Shown: positions 46,542 through 58,203, counted from the stretch's first letter. The stretch is 64,000 bases of DNA from Diphasiastrum complanatum (GCA_029204225.1 CM055096.1:72977349-73041348), one strand, 5' to 3'. Notes: generated by a model not told the origin, from the sequence alone. Made by a program: numbers and translations.

Positions 46542-48030
46542 ATGGCTTCCATCAGCAGCATTCATTCTAAGATATGCACATTTCTAGAGGTAGACGGGTC
46601 AAATTTCTTGGCTTGGAAAGTAAAGACTTCCTTTATCTTGAGAGGAGAAGCGTTATGGCCCTGGGTGGACTTTGCGAATGAAAAGAAAAGAATGATAAAG
46701 CTATAGCTATCATATCTTCTTCCATCTAAGATAGCATCACCCTTGGTCTTGTTACTATCTCTAACGCCAGAGAGATGTGGGATGCACTCATTACCAGATT
46801 TCAGACCAAGTCACGCGGTCAAATAATGCATCTGGAAAATCAGCTTACCTATCTAAGGTGGGATGGCAAGGATCTCACGAGCTTCATCAGTAAAAAAAAA
46901 AACCTACTTCTATCACTTCACAATTCCAGAATAGAGCACGTAGTCTCACAAGAAAAGCAGCTCACGTACATGCTACGCTCACTACCAAGATCATTCTAGA
47001 CTACCCGGACCTTGCTGACCAAAGATCCTGAAATGACCTTCGAAAAGGATATCATTGACATCAAAGAAGAGGTGGAGGCTCGAGAGCATTATGACAATAA
47101 GAACAAATTTGATTAGGCTCTCTACAACAATAGAGAACAGTCGAAGAAAAAGCCTCAGCCTAAGTATTGATATTTTTCATATCATCCAGGTCCTGATATT
47201 ATACTTTTTTTGAAAAATTTGATACCAGTCGGGTATCAATATCAACATGTTTTGTGAATTGGTGGCTGGTATCAACCGACCTCGGTATTGTAGGGGTGAT
47301 ACCAGCCGAGTATAAACCCGGATAAGAGTATATAAATCCTTTCTAAAATTATCCATTTTATAAAGGGTAGTATGCATTTAATAAAAAGCATGACCTCTTT
47401 AAATGTAATATGCATATGATTTTAAAAGCCAATACTTTGTTGGTCCCCACCAATGTCTTTGGGACACCATGAATAATATCTATCACATGTAAATTTTTGG
47501 AACTAACTAAAAATGGATATTATATTGATACCATGTTAAATTCAAATTTTTTGTCCCTAATCCGGGTATCGATATGTGCATTGACTGGCTAAAACCAGGG
47601 TATCGACCGTAGTATCACAAAATCATATACCGGACGGGTATGAGTCTACGATACCATTGTCAATACCATTGTTGATACCAGCCGGGCACATATATACTCG
47701 CCCAACACTGGAGTCAACTCGAAGAGGAGATCATAACCAGCAGAGAGATGGAAATCAAGAAGGAAGATTGAAAGGTAGGAGGAAGAACAAGCAGCAAGGC
47801 GATGAGAAGACCACCTGCGTCAGATGCAAATGTGACGACCACACTGTGAATAAATGTTGACTGAATCCAAAGATCGAGTGTGTACACTGTCACAAGAAGG
47901 GTCATGCTGCCATGGATTGTTATCAGAATCCAAGGAACAAGAAGACAAAAGGAATGAAGGAGAGCTCCAACAACTCATCATACGTGGAGGAGCCAGAATC
48001 CTCAAAGATGGTTGAGGAACTAGCCAACTG
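46542..48030 (+). pseudogene. Copia 2 gag
   Basis: Starts at ATG 46542 with VDGSNFLAWKVKTSFILRG (the family's N-terminal block). It continues after a frameshift with MWDALITRFQTKSRGQIM and KQLTYMLRSLPRSF, where a TAG replaces the Gln seen in Copia 3. After the insertion come two canonical knuckles, CVRCKCDDHTVNKC and CVHCHKKGHAAMDC (47810-47925), as in Copia 3. Confidence 0.75.
47166..47705. mobile_element. GATACC/GGTATC-rich insertion of about 540 bp in Copia 2 gag
   Basis: Sequence between the Lys-rich part of gag and the zinc knuckles that is absent from Copia 3. It carries about a dozen GATACC or GGTATC hexamers, several within imperfect palindromes (GATACCAGTCGGGTATC near 47222, CATACCGGACGGGTATG near 47626, GATACCAGCCGGG near 47673). 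No coding potential, clear terminal repeats or target duplication were found; it may be a MITE or a fragment of a larger element. Confidence 0.5.
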
Positions 48031-48059
48031 AACTTTAACTACTTATTTGTGCACTGATG

Positions 48060-48680
48060 TATGTGCTACATCACAAACCGATATTCAAGAAGTCATTCTT
48101 GACTCAGGTGTTATGTCACACTTTGTGAAAACGAGACACATGATAGCTGACTTTCAGCTGACAAACTCCTTTAGATACATCATTCTGAGAGATGATTCGT
48201 GACACAGAGTGAGCAAAACTGGAGTGTTGTGGCTGAACACCAACGGTAGATATAGAAGGCTTGGACGACATCTTGTACGTTCCTACATTACAAAAGGATA
48301 TACTATTTGTTGCAAGAATAGTAGATTCAGACATGCGTGTGACATTCAGAGATGAAGCATGCAACATGGTTGATGCCAATGCCAGTACCCTCATCACGCA
48401 AGACAGAAGGAAAGGCAACATGTATCATCTGAAGGTATGCCTACCTACAAAGCAAGCTCATAAAATCCATGATCCCATGACGTTCTATGGCATAGTGTTG
48501 TACAAAGCCAACCAACATGATGTTCTATGGCATAGTGTTGTACAAAGCCAGCGAACATGGCGTATTCACAGGTGTTAGCATCAAAGATGCAACCAGTCAA
48601 ACATTGTGCGATGCGTGCCTTAAAGACAAGATGTCCCATACACCCTTTACAAAGGACTCCTTCAGAACGACATAACTCCG
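48060..48680 (+). pseudogene. Copia 2 protease and GAG-pre-integrase region
   Basis: VILDSGVMSHFV near 48090 carries an intact catalytic DSG. Downstream, DDILYVPTLQKDILFVARI and MRVTFRDEACNMV match the protease tail. A 44-bp direct repeat (GATGTTCTATGGCATAGTGT-like) occurs at about 48475-48505 and 48519-48549. Stops interrupt the frame. Confidence 0.7.
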
Positions 48681-49500
48681 TGAGTTGATACATTCGGACA
48701 TCTGTGGACCCTTTTATGCGGTTTCTATAGTAGGCTCATGATACTACATCACCTTTATCGATGATTTCAGTAAGTTTGCTATCGTCTACTTCATCCACAA
48801 CAAATAACCCTTGATAAATTTACAGAATATGTAAATTGGGCTGAGAAGGGGACCAATAAGAAAGTTAAGCAGATACGAACAGACAGAGGTGGTGAATACA
48901 TCTCCAACCGATTTGCATTTTTGTAGCAGTCGCGAAATCCTTCACAGGAAGAATACAACATACACATCGCAACACAATGGTGTTGCTGAGAGGAAGAACA
49001 TGACTCTCATGGAAGCAGCAAGATGCATGATGGCCTACTCAAAGGCATCAAGACCTTTATGGGCTAAAGCAGTAGCTACGACCGCCTACCTGCAGAACAA
49101 GACAAACAAATCAAGCGTTCTTCACACTACTCCGCATGAGGTGTGGTGGGGCAACAAGCCAAATCTGGCTCACGTATCTTCGGATGTGTAGCATATGCAT
49201 ATGCACACATTCCAGACAAGAAAAGAAAGAAGTTGGATGAGAAGGTGGAACAAGAATTCCTAGTAGGCTATGATGTACATTCATCTTACTACAGGATCTA
49301 CATGTTGGAGAAAGTAAAGACTGTAAGAGACGTCAAGTTTGATGATGGAAGAATGATGGCTGACGAAGATCCAATTGGCTACTAGATTACGGCCTGCCCA
49401 CACCGACAGAGGGAGTAGAACCTGCGCATCAAGATCAAAATGTTCAAACCATGAATGAACTGAGTGATAGTTCAGATGATGAGCAACAAGACATGCAGCT
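48681..49500 (+). pseudogene. Copia 2 integrase
   Basis: LIHSDICGPFYAVS (first Asp) near 48690, then FIDDFSKFAIVYFIH and QHNGVAERKNMTLMEAARCM (Glu) at about 48970-49030. It continues with VWWGNKPNLAH and a final VGYDVHSSYYRIY. The middle, with the RTDRGGEYIS block (second Asp), is in another frame. Non-functional. Confidence 0.75.
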
Positions 49501-49733
49501 TGTACCCTGAACACCTGGAGTGCACAATGGTTCTGTTGTCAATAGGAAGGACAAAGGCAAAGCAGTCGCTGATCCTGAACCAACTCCAAGGAGATGTAGT
49601 AGAGAAAGAAGTCAACATGTTAGGTACATACCAGACAGCTCAGCTTCTATATCAGAAGAGTTTTGTGGATTTGATTGTGAACCACAAACCTATGAGGAAG
49701 CTGTTCATAGTCTAGAGAAGGTGGATAAAAGCT

Positions 49734-50370
49734 ATGGAAGATGAAATACATTCCATGGAGCTAAATAACGTGTGGACTCTTGAACCAATTCTAGTAGACA
49801 AGAAGACTGTCAAATACAAGTGGGTCTACAAGTACAAATACAGACTAGATGGCAATGTATTAAAATACAAGGCCATGCTAGTTGTGAAAGGTTTCTCACA
49901 GAAGTATGGTATTGACTATAATGAAACCTTTTCTCCCGTTGTCAAGCACACAACTATTCGTTTGTTGTTTGGATACGCAGCAGCCTACAATCTGAAGATC
50001 CATATTGTAGATGAGAAGACGACATTTCTGCATGGACACCTGAAGGAAGAAGTCTACATGGACCAGGTTTTACCCATTTGTTGACTATGCTTGCAAAATG
50101 CACATAAGCATTTACGGACTGAAACAGTCCGCTAGGTAGTGGTACACGAAGAAGGATCAGACACTTAGATCCTTAGGCTTCCAACCTTTAATGGCAGATT
50201 ACAACGTCTATGTAAAGATCGTAGATAGTGAAGTAATCATTATTGGTGTCTATGTTGATGACAAACTAATTCTGTGAAAGAGCAACGCATTGATTGCACA
50301 GGTGAAAGAGGATATTTCAAGGCACTTTGAGATATTAGACCTAGGAGAAGCAAAATGCTACCTGCGTGTG
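49734..50370 (+). pseudogene. Copia 2 reverse transcriptase with intact YVDD
   Basis: Opens with MEDEIHSMELNNVWTLEPIL and runs through VVKGFSQKYGIDYNETFSPV to a frameshift near 50070. Further on the box YVDD (codons at 50251-50262, GAT GAC) is preserved, followed by a stop and a thumb segment (SRHFEILDLGEAKCYL). Homology ends near 50370. Confidence 0.8.
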
Positions 50371-50385
50371 ACTCCATCCTTTTTA

Positions 50386-50660
50386 CTAACCAAAAGAGTT
50401 GGTGCTTCCCAAGAGGACTTACTAAGTTGAATGTGGCCCATCCTTATACGCTTATATAACTACTTTGAAATTTTATCCTCTTCCTTGATGCTAACCCTAT
50501 ATGGAAAAAGAGATACAGGTTGGCTACGAGGGAGTAACTCTATCTGATGGTCGACACTCCTTTGGAGAGGTAGGCCATTAGGTAGTTTTTCAGAAAAAAC
50601 ATCGCTAGTTCATGCCTAAGCTTGTTAAATATCCCACCTTTAGGTGAGTTAAGAATCAAG
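50386..50660. other. Unassigned sequence at the Copia 2 / Gypsy junction
   Basis: No domain visible. It includes CTTCCCAAGAGGACTTACTA, which looks faintly like the complement of 5S rRNA, but the rest does not match. A run of seven G lies at about 50659-50665. Confidence 0.3.
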
Positions 50661-51960
50661 GGGGGGTTATTTATAGACCATTTCAAAGACATATTTTGAT
50701 AAATCAATATCTAGACTCTGAACAATATGATCATAAGGATAGACTTCATATTTAAGAAGACAAAGATAAACTTTATTTTCAGAGTCTTTCAAATAGTCAA
50801 CAACTTCTAAAGCAAATACAATAGGATCAGAAGGCCTATTCACATTACCTTTAAGTTCAACAAATGAGCCATTATGCAAAAAAGTTACACTATGAGTTAC
50901 ACAGTCCTTTCTTAAGAACTCATTTTTGGAATAAAACCACTCCTTCCCTAAGATTATGTCTAGACTATCTAAACTCATAATATGAAAGTCATGCGGTTCG
51001 ACATAATCTTGAACCTTGAGTGGAAACTGAGGCACAAGCTGGTTCCAAGCTTGTTGATCTTCCCTTGACGCCATTTTCACCACATATAAATGGTTATCTT
51101 GAGTTTCAGCACCAATTTAGCTTTTATAAAGTGATTTGTAGAACCATCATAAAAAAGAACAATCACAACTTGGCATCCTACGGACCCATTCATACGAATG
51201 AGATCATGGGGGCCAAAAACAGTTGTATCAAAACAACAATTATACAATTAGTGCCATCCTCATAGGATAAATCAACAATAGAAATACTAGAATTACTTGG
51301 CGTCTTAAAGGATTTAGGATGCCAACTAGATTTCTTTTGTTTTTCCGGAGAATCTTTTCCATGCAGGAGAAACACAAGCTGCTGGTCCTCGCCTTGTCAT
51401 AATCAGTGCGATCCAGCTTCACGCCTCTTTTTTCGCCTTGGGAACCGGTGTCCGTCTTGTCCTTGCCCAATTTCTTTTCTTTTTGCTCAACCTTGGGCAA
51501 ACTTTGCTCCTTACGGGAGCTAATGTGGGTGTCATCGAAGATCTTCGCAAAGTGAATGGCATCTTCGATTTTCTGCGATTGGTTGCATCACACTTCAAGT
51601 TGAAATTCTTTTGGAAGCTCCAATATAAAGTGTAATTTTATGAGGACATGGTCGATTCACAACCTAATCGAGGTAAGGCTTTCTAGAACTCTTGTATGTA
51701 GGCGTCTAATGACCTACTTCCTAGCTGCACGGTGCCGAATTGTCGCCAATGCTCAAAATCATCAAGGACTTGCAAAAAAGCTATTTTAAAGGCTTCTTCA
51801 AAAGCAAAATTTTTGTTGAATGTTTGCTACAAAAGTAAAAAAATGGAGGTCTGTGGCTTTCAATACTTGATCTCTGAATCGATAATAAGATGTTGAAATA
51901 TGAACAGCTATTTATACTAAGCAATTAGGTCATCAAATGCGGCTGCCAGTTGGCTGGAGT
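50661..51960 (-). pseudogene. Gypsy family B gag-protease fragment
   Basis: A Gag segment RQFGTVQLGSRSLDAYIQEF with CESTMSS lies at about 51660-51740, then a Lys-rich, knuckle-like remnant (LCFSCMEK, about 51370-51390). A retropepsin follows with VLFYDGSTNHFIKAKL (D-G-S in place of D-[ST]-G, about 51110-51150) and the second block SLDIILGKEWFYSKNEF (about 50900-50980). A 138-codon frame at 50667-51083 is open. RT is missing at the left, where Copia 2 junction sequence begins. Confidence 0.65.
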
Positions 51961-54020
51961 CTGCTGGCATTCATCCAATTCTTCTCAGAAGTTGCTTGTT
52001 GATAAGCGATGACATTTGGTCATAAACAGTCAGTCTGCTTAAATGAACGTGACTGTCACTCTGCAGAAATGAATGTAAATTGCCACAGGCAAAAAAATGC
52101 GACACTTTGCAGTAATGAACGTAAACTGCCACTTGCAAAAAATGCGACTTTTGTGATAAATGCGACAGTGTCGCAAAATCTCATTTCCTAAATATTGGGG
52201 TAGCCCCACACTTTGCCAAAGTCATTTCCTTAACAATTTGAGGCATTTTGAAAAATGCAACACTGCATTTTTATTCGCAATTCCTAACAGGCGAAAAATG
52301 CGAAAAACGTGACACTGCATTTTTACTCGGAATTCCTGACAGGCGAAAAATGCGAAAAACACGACACTGCATTTTTACTCACAATTTTTGAGAGTGTCAA
52401 CAACATCAACTTTTTATGACCAAACACTAACTTTTACGAAAAACTGGGATTTTCGAAATCCGTTCGAAATGGACCAACTGTGAAAATCGATTTTGCAAAA
52501 ACACAGGCACTGTCTCAAATCGAAATCATTTTGAAAGATCCTGCATGGAACTAACTTGACATGCACCGTCTTATTGAAAAAACAAATTTTTTTTCGTAAA
52601 TAGCCTAGTTGCTAGGAAATCTGCTTTTTGATCTAGAATTGCTAAAAAATAGTTACATGCAAGAATTCTACTGATCAAAATGATTGGTTACGCATGCAAC
52701 ATGCATTTAAGCATGCATACAGGTCTATCCTTACATTTTCATCATCAGGAAATCACTATAGTGATTTACAACCATGCATGCATCAGAACAATTCCAAAAT
52801 TTTGCAAATTTTAGTTAAAAAATTGCCAAACTTTAGACGGCCATAACTTTCTCTACATGACACCAAATTGGTCGTTGTAAAACATAGTACTAAGGGAGAT
52901 GGGTCTACAAGGCACTTGCCATATCACCTTGCCACCTAGGCTTCACACGTGCGAGCAATAAATGCACAAAAAATAGGTAGGAGGGCGCACTTTTGGAGAG
53001 AGGAATCATCAAAAATCACATCCCAGCCCAATAAGACTTGGATCAGAGGCTACAAGCACTCTACTAAGATTCTTTAGAGAGGCATAGAAGCTTCTAACAG
53101 GTCCAGCAAGCAATCATAAGCTCAGATCATGCAAAAAATGCATTTTTGGCCTCCTTCAACAAGCAAAACTTCAATATGTTGGTGTTTAATGCACATCTAT
53201 CCAAATTGGATGCATGATGGCTCATATCAGAGGCAATCTAACATATCTTTAAGCTTGTAGCAAGAACCAACAGGTTTAGACCCCCAATTGAGAGGTATTC
53301 ATGCTCAAAAATCATCAGAAATACACTATTTTTTAGTGTTTTGAGCCCCCTAATGGTGTCTAATCCCTACCAAACTTCATGATAGCTTAGGGACAGCTTC
53401 ATTACATCTCTGAAAATGTTCATACCAATTCTTGGCTGAGAATTTTGAGCTCTACCACAAAATTAGTCCAAAAATCACTAAAAAACCTTTTTTTGGACCA
53501 ATATTGACCAAAATTTGTGGGGAAAATCCACAAATTCGTGCAATCAGATCCAAATTCCTGTAATTCATTTGCATTCAAGCACTAAAAGTTCTGATTCAAG
53601 TCAACCATGGTTTCTATAGCCCATTTATGGCCCAAAAACCCCAATTTTTGGTCCAAAATCACTATCTAATCAACCTTTTGACTTTTCAAACAACATGCAA
53701 TCATTAAATTATGTGATTAATGACTGTAAAACGGTAAGTACAATCTGAAAAACGTACTACACCAGATCCTATAACCAATTTCTTGCAAAAAACATCAATT
53801 CTAAGTGAAAAATTCACTAAATTCATAAAAAATCCTATGATTTCCATCAAAATTCATGGAGCAAATCCACAATTATGATCTTTAGGCTGAAAGTACACCA
53901 AGGATCTGAGAATCCACCTACTTGAAATTGAATTCCAACACCTGGAAAAAGAAACAAAGAGCTACACCAAAAGAACTGCAAAATCCAAGATCCTCAAGCT
54001 CCACCTCCTGGTAGATGTGA
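51961..54020 (-). other. Gypsy family B leader / non-coding region
   Basis: About 2 kb between Gag and the primer site at 54021 without recognisable coding sequence. It is marked by many TGCGAC/AAAATGCGA words at 52030-52400 and AT-rich DNA beyond. It may include an eroded N-terminus of gag. Confidence 0.4.
52250..52405. repeat. Tandem repeat, unit 52 bp
   Basis: Units starting AATTCCTAACAGGCGAAAAA at 52279 and AATTCCTGACAGGCGAAAAA at 52331, with a partial third ending near 52400. Two to three copies differ at a few bases. Confidence 0.7.
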
Positions 54021-54037
54021 TCCAAGCTCTGATACCA
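54021..54037 (-). other. Primer-binding site, initiator tRNA-Met type
   Basis: The minus strand reads TGGTATCAGAGCTTGGA, matching the plant consensus TGGTATCAGAGC exactly. It places the 5' end of Gypsy family B here, with the LTR to the right (about 54040 onward, perhaps to about 54360). LTR ends were not resolved. Confidence 0.7.
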
Positions 54038-54380
54038 CTATAAGAACCACCAAGTGAAGATCTTTAGGATTTCAATCACATGCAAAACAAAAGGACACCT
54101 CTGGAGCATGAACCACCCAACCAATATGGAAAGGCTAGTCAATACCCTAACCAATCCACCCCCAAGCCATAGTGAAGAACACAAGAGAGGAGAGGAGAAA
54201 CTGGCTCAAGAATCACAATTCACAATAGGAGGATGGGCGAGTTTCCACTAGACTCCTCAAGAGAGAGAGAATATTCTCTTTAGGATCCCCATGCAACCTA
54301 AATTGAGCTATTGACCTCCTATTCTTGCATTAAAGCAGTCTTCACCATGCATGTGCTCCTATGTCCAATTATAGGTCTGG
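54038..54380 (-). repeat. Probable 5' LTR (part) of Gypsy family B
   Basis: Inferred only from its position beside the primer site. Contains a GA-rich tract and GAGAATATTCTC near 54270. No TG..CA boundaries were identified and no partner copy is seen. Confidence 0.3.
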
Positions 54381-54608
54381 GCCCTCATATGATTATTAAT
54401 TATATAGTATGACCACGTCCGAAATGATGTAGCATAACTAATAACCACATACAACTGGAGTGATCGACTATTTATGTCAGGAATTATTCTGATTCCCTTG
54501 TACAGGACATGGACATAAACTTGATATAGCTTAAGAGCTATCAGATTCAGGAGACAAGCATTCAAAACAAGAAACCAAAAGAACAACTGAAGAACACAAT
54601 TTACAACA

Positions 54609-56020
54609 ATGGCATCGATCAACAGTATACAGTCAAAGATCTGCACAATCCTTGACTTAGTTGGGTCGAACTTCCTAGCATGGAAGATGAAGACCTCTCT
54701 CATACTAAAGGGAGAAGGGATATTTCCCTAAGTAGATGGCACCGAAGAGATGCCTACAACCACCGACAAAGAGCTACAAGAATGGAGAGAAAAGAACGAC
54801 AAGGCAATAGTCGTGTCATCCATCGAAGATAGCCTAATGCTTGACCTCGCGATGCTCTCCAATGCAAGAGAGATGTGGGGTATATTGCTTACCAGATTTC
54901 AAATGAAATCACGTAGCTAGATCATGCTTCTTGAAGATCAACTAACAAATGTACGATCGGATGGCAAAGACCTCACGTCCTTTATCAGAAAGATTAAGGA
55001 TCTATTCCTTTCGTTACACAACGCCAGAACAAAGAATGCAGTATCAGCGGAGAAGAAGCTCACTTACATGTTACGAGCTTTACCAAGATCTTTTCAGACA
55101 ACCCGAACGTTGCTTGCAAAGGATCCAACTATGACACTCGAAAAGGCAATGGTCAAGATTCGAGAAGAAGTCGAAGGTCGTGAGCACGTTGATCACAAGG
55201 ACGCTTCTAACCGAGCTCTCTATAGCAATAGGCAGTTCAATCCGAAGAGGGAGTAAGATCAAAAGCAGAATCAAGACCAGCAAACAGAAGGAGCCAGCAA
55301 AGGCAGATGGAAGAACAAAGAAAAGTCGAAACAATAGAATGGCGACAAGAAAGTATGCGTGAGATGCAAGTGCGAAGGACACACTATCAATTCGTGTTGG
55401 CTAAATCCAAAGATAGAGTGTATCCATTGTCACAAGAAGAGTCATGCAGCCATGGACTGCTACCAGAACTCAAGGAACAAGTAGCCTCAAGACAAATGGA
55501 AGAATAATAATAGTTTATCCTATGTCGAAGAGCCAGAAAGCTCAAAGATGGGCAAAGAAAAGTTGAATAGTAGAAATTTGATAGCCTATTTGTGTAAAAA
55601 CGTGTGTGCAGCATCAACATCTGACACACAAGAGGGAATCCTCGATTCAGGAGCAACCTCACACTTTGTTACATCAAGACAGATAATGTCTAACTTTCGG
55701 AGTGTAGGTCCATCAAGATCTATAGTTCTTGGAGACGAATCCAAAAACCATGTGAACGGTATTGGTTTGTTGTGTCTCAACACAAACGGTAGAGACCGAT
55801 GACTAGACGATGTTCTATTCATGTCCACACTGCAACAAGAATTGCTATCAGTTGCAAGGATAGCAGACCCTGAGATGCGTGTGACATTTTCGAACGAAAC
55901 ATGCAATGTTGTTGATACCAGCACATGACTAGACGATGTTCTATTCATGCCCACACTGCAACAAGACTTGCTATCAGTCGCAAGGATAGCAGACGCTGGG
56001 ATGCGTGTGACATTTTTGCC
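54609..56020 (+). pseudogene. Copia 3 gag-protease
   Basis: Related to Copia 2. An ATG at 54609 starts gag (VGSNFLAWKMKTSLILKGEG). A 110-codon frame (54924-55256) covers LTSFIRKIKDLFLSLHNART to SFQTTRTLLAKDPTM. Two canonical knuckles, CVRCKCEGHTINSC and CIHCHKKSHAAMDC, lie at 55350-55460, and a protease with intact ILDSGATSHFVTS near 55640-55680. The frame is broken by three stops before the knuckles and one after. A 126-bp tandem duplication lies at the end, and homology stops near 56020 before integrase. Confidence 0.75.
55801..56018 (+). repeat. Tandem duplication, period 126 bp, at the end of Copia 3
   Basis: GACTAGACGATGTTCTATTC occurs at 55801 and again at 55927 with nearly the same following 90 bp (protease tail, VARIADPEMRVTF-like). 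The period is a multiple of three. It is absent from Copia 2. Confidence 0.8.
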
Positions 56021-57000
56021 TATACTTAAACTTGCAATATTATGAAACCTGTTGTTCTACGTTCTTGAAATTTGATGTTTGACAACATGGATTACAGGAT
56101 TCAACGTGCAAGCTTTGTAATGCAGAAACTGAAGGTTCTTCTTCTTGGAGCATAGAGCCAAGAGTTGTGACCTCTACGACTTGTTACTTATTGTCTTGAG
56201 TTGCAAAGGATTTGGCCCTGTCATGGCGGTTATCCCTAGGGACGTTAACTTTCAGCATTGTTGGAAATCATAAGTTGCATCCTTGTGAGATGATGATTGC
56301 AATCATAGGAAAGCACAAGAATTAGATTTCACGATTTATTGGCCAATTGTAGTTTGACGGAAAGGTGTACGTAATTGATGTTTGGGCTTGTAGCGGACAG
56401 GTGTCCCATTTTGATAGGCTCTGAACACAGATGTTCAGAGCCATAGCACTTTGTTGAAGGGCCAAAAGGGCCAAAACTTTAATTACGCTCGGTAGCGGGC
56501 CGTGAGTAAGCCTGCTACACTCTGTAACGCCAGCCTTCAATGCACCTCGCCGTAGGGCAGCTCGGTGCGTGAAAGCTGCCTGCTATACACGGTAGCCAAC
56601 TTGCTCATGGGCACTACCTAGTCCATATAAACCATGCAAGCTTTTTATGCACACTGGCTGTTCTTGATTGGTGTTCCTAGCTCGTCCATCGCTCTTCTTG
56701 CCGTTTGGCTTATTCTTGATTGGTGTTCCTAGCTCGTCCATCGCTCTTCTTGCCGTTTGGCTTATTGACCGACTGGTTTAGTTCTTCGTTATCCAATTTC
56801 AATAATGGGATATCAAAACACGTTTTCAATCATTTTCAGATTTATGTAATCGTGATCGTTTCCCTGGTTCTGTGAATCTGGTCACCAGGTCCGGCTAACG
56901 TAAGCTGAATGCGCTACAGAGTAAAATTGACGAGCAAAACTTCCATAGCCAATGAAACTGGTGCAACGATGCTAAAGTTCATATCCTTTTGAGAAGAACG
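56021..57000. other. Unassigned DNA with an LTR-like segment
   Basis: No transposon domain. A weak exon candidate follows an AG at about 56099 (TCKLCNAETEGSSSWSIEP). The part at 56390-56900 is richer in G and C and contains CATATAAACC near 56624, which could be a TATA box of an LTR. Confidence 0.3.
56661..56764. repeat. Perfect tandem duplication of 52 bp
   Basis: Two identical copies, 56661-56712 and 56713-56764, beginning TTCTTGATTGGTGTTCC and ending TTTGGCTTA. Identity suggests a recent event. Confidence 0.85.
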
Positions 57001-57340
57001 TGCTCACCGGTACATTTTCTCTTTTACAGAGGAGGAGGCTATGTGGAGCCTGGATTGCCAAGAAACCTTCCTCCTCATGACCTCAGGTTTTCTGAAGTGC
57101 TTATGCGCTTCCTTGATTTCGAACACATAGATACTGCTGCTGCGGCTCACGACCATCTTCATCTTCCTTGTCTCCAAATGTAAGAGGAATTGCAAAGACT
57201 GCGTAAAAGCCGATAGTGAATTGCTTTTGAATAATGGAGGAGGCTTTAGCTATTGCAGATGGGAGTGCCGATGAGCAGAGGATCGTGAATACAGTTCTTG
57301 CATTCCAACGCTGGCGAAACCTGCAGCTTAAGGTATTACT
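57001..57340 (+). CDS. Possible exon pair of an unrecognised gene
   Basis: After a T-rich stretch and AG (TTTCTCTTTTACAG) a frame reads GGGYVEPGLPRNLPPHDLRF and FLDFEHIDTAAAAHDHLH to a TGA or TAA near 57183. Slightly downstream an ATG in good context (near 57236) starts MEEALAIADGSADEQRIVNT and QRWRNLQLK, then reaches a GTATTA donor-like site. These look coding by composition, but no continuation was found before the G tract, and I recognise neither. Confidence 0.3.
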
Positions 57341-57498
57341 TGAAAAACTTACATGAATTTAGAATTATGGCGCGTTTAGCTATGCTAGATTCTGTTTAGT
57401 TGCTTGTCATATTGAAAAGGTCGAGAGTCATTCACTGTTGTGAAGTGACAGTCGTTTAGGCATTACCTATATGATATTGCAAGGTGGGTCGTGGGGGT

Positions 57499-57531
<33 letters not shown>
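57499..57531 (+). repeat. Poly-G tract of 33 bases
   Basis: An uninterrupted G run preceded by GGGGGT. It is either a real homopolymer able to form G-quadruplexes or a sequencing/assembly artefact. Confidence 0.85.
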
Positions 57532-57703
57532 CGACGGATAGGGCCTGTATCTCCTATCCTGTATCCGACCGTATGCCGAGATCTTCTAGCGGCCGGGCAT
57601 TCTGATCTGGAGAGAGAACTCAAGAATGTATATTCTCTCTAAAAAATTTGTAATCTCTTTCAAGAACATATAGTCAAAGGACGAGCAAATCCTGGACATG
57701 GCA

Positions 57704-58009
57704 TTACGGGTTTTCTGAGACGAAATAGGTTTCTAATTGCGTATGTTCGAAGCATTGTTGGCGTTCGCAAATTATCTGCTTTTTGATATCATTTATGGCA
57801 TTATATAGCATTGAATAAATTTGGCTAGTCGTTTCCAGATTATGAGTTTTCACCATTGATTTTTCAAAATCCTTGTTGGACTTTATAGGTGTAAAGACAC
57901 TCATACTGACACGGACCTGTTTGTATGCTCGTGCATCTTCCCGTAGACATAGGAGTAAGGTGTACATTTCGTACACCAGGTTACCAGTTGGAATATTATT
58001 CATAAACAC
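57704..58009 (-). CDS. Unrecognised ORF of 101 codons
   Basis: Open frame with a protein-like composition (VYEMYTLLLCLREDARAYKQ, then THNLETTSQIYSMLYNAIND) and no low-complexity bias. No family recognised; it could be an exon or a transposon scrap. No clear splice borders were fixed. Confidence 0.25.
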   Translation of the reverse strand: MFMNNIPTGNLVYEMYTLLLCLREDARAYKQVRVSMSVFTPIKSNKDFEKSMVKTHNLETTSQIYSMLYNAINDIKKQIICERQQCFEHTQLETYFVSENP

Positions 58010-58132
58010 TTGTTACTTGGGTTTCTAAGAAACTTAGAAAACTATCAATGAAGAAGTGACAATACCACCACATATGGTCCCCCAATAATCGATGTGTTCA
58101 TGAATGCCGTAATTCCTCTCCTTGATCTGACA

Positions 58133-58203
58133 GTGTTCGCTCAGTCGGCATCCAAAGTTTCTCTGATTCCAGGTTTAAGCCCCCCCTTGGAAACCAAGAT
58201 GCA
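58133..58203 (+). mobile_element. Second, diverged copy of the tRNA-derived SINE
   Basis: GGCATCCAAAGTTTCT, then CCAGGTTTAAGCC (B box region), then CCTTGGAAACCAAGA match the SINE at 9482-9566 with a shortened A-box arm (GCTCAGTC). No target-site duplication was found. As in copy 1 the sequence GCATTT follows, which may be part of the element end. Confidence 0.55.

Larger units (their letters stand above)
46503..50385 (+). mobile_element. Copia 2 (5' LTR to RT; 3' part lost)
   Basis: Order gag, protease, integrase, RT, which is Copia order. An ATG at 46542 starts gag. Homology to Copia continues to about 50370, a little past the YVDD box; RNase H and the 3' LTR are missing. The element is interrupted at 47166-47705 by an unrelated insertion and carries many stops and shifts. 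Confidence 0.8.

Noticed and set aside
50400-50450. 5S rRNA-like sequence (CTTCCCAAGAGG..)
   Set aside because: Only a dozen bases resemble the complement of 5S rRNA; internal promoter and stems are absent.
52030-52400. CRISPR-like array
   Set aside because: Repeats are adjacent 52-bp tandem units without unique spacers, in a plant retrotransposon leader.
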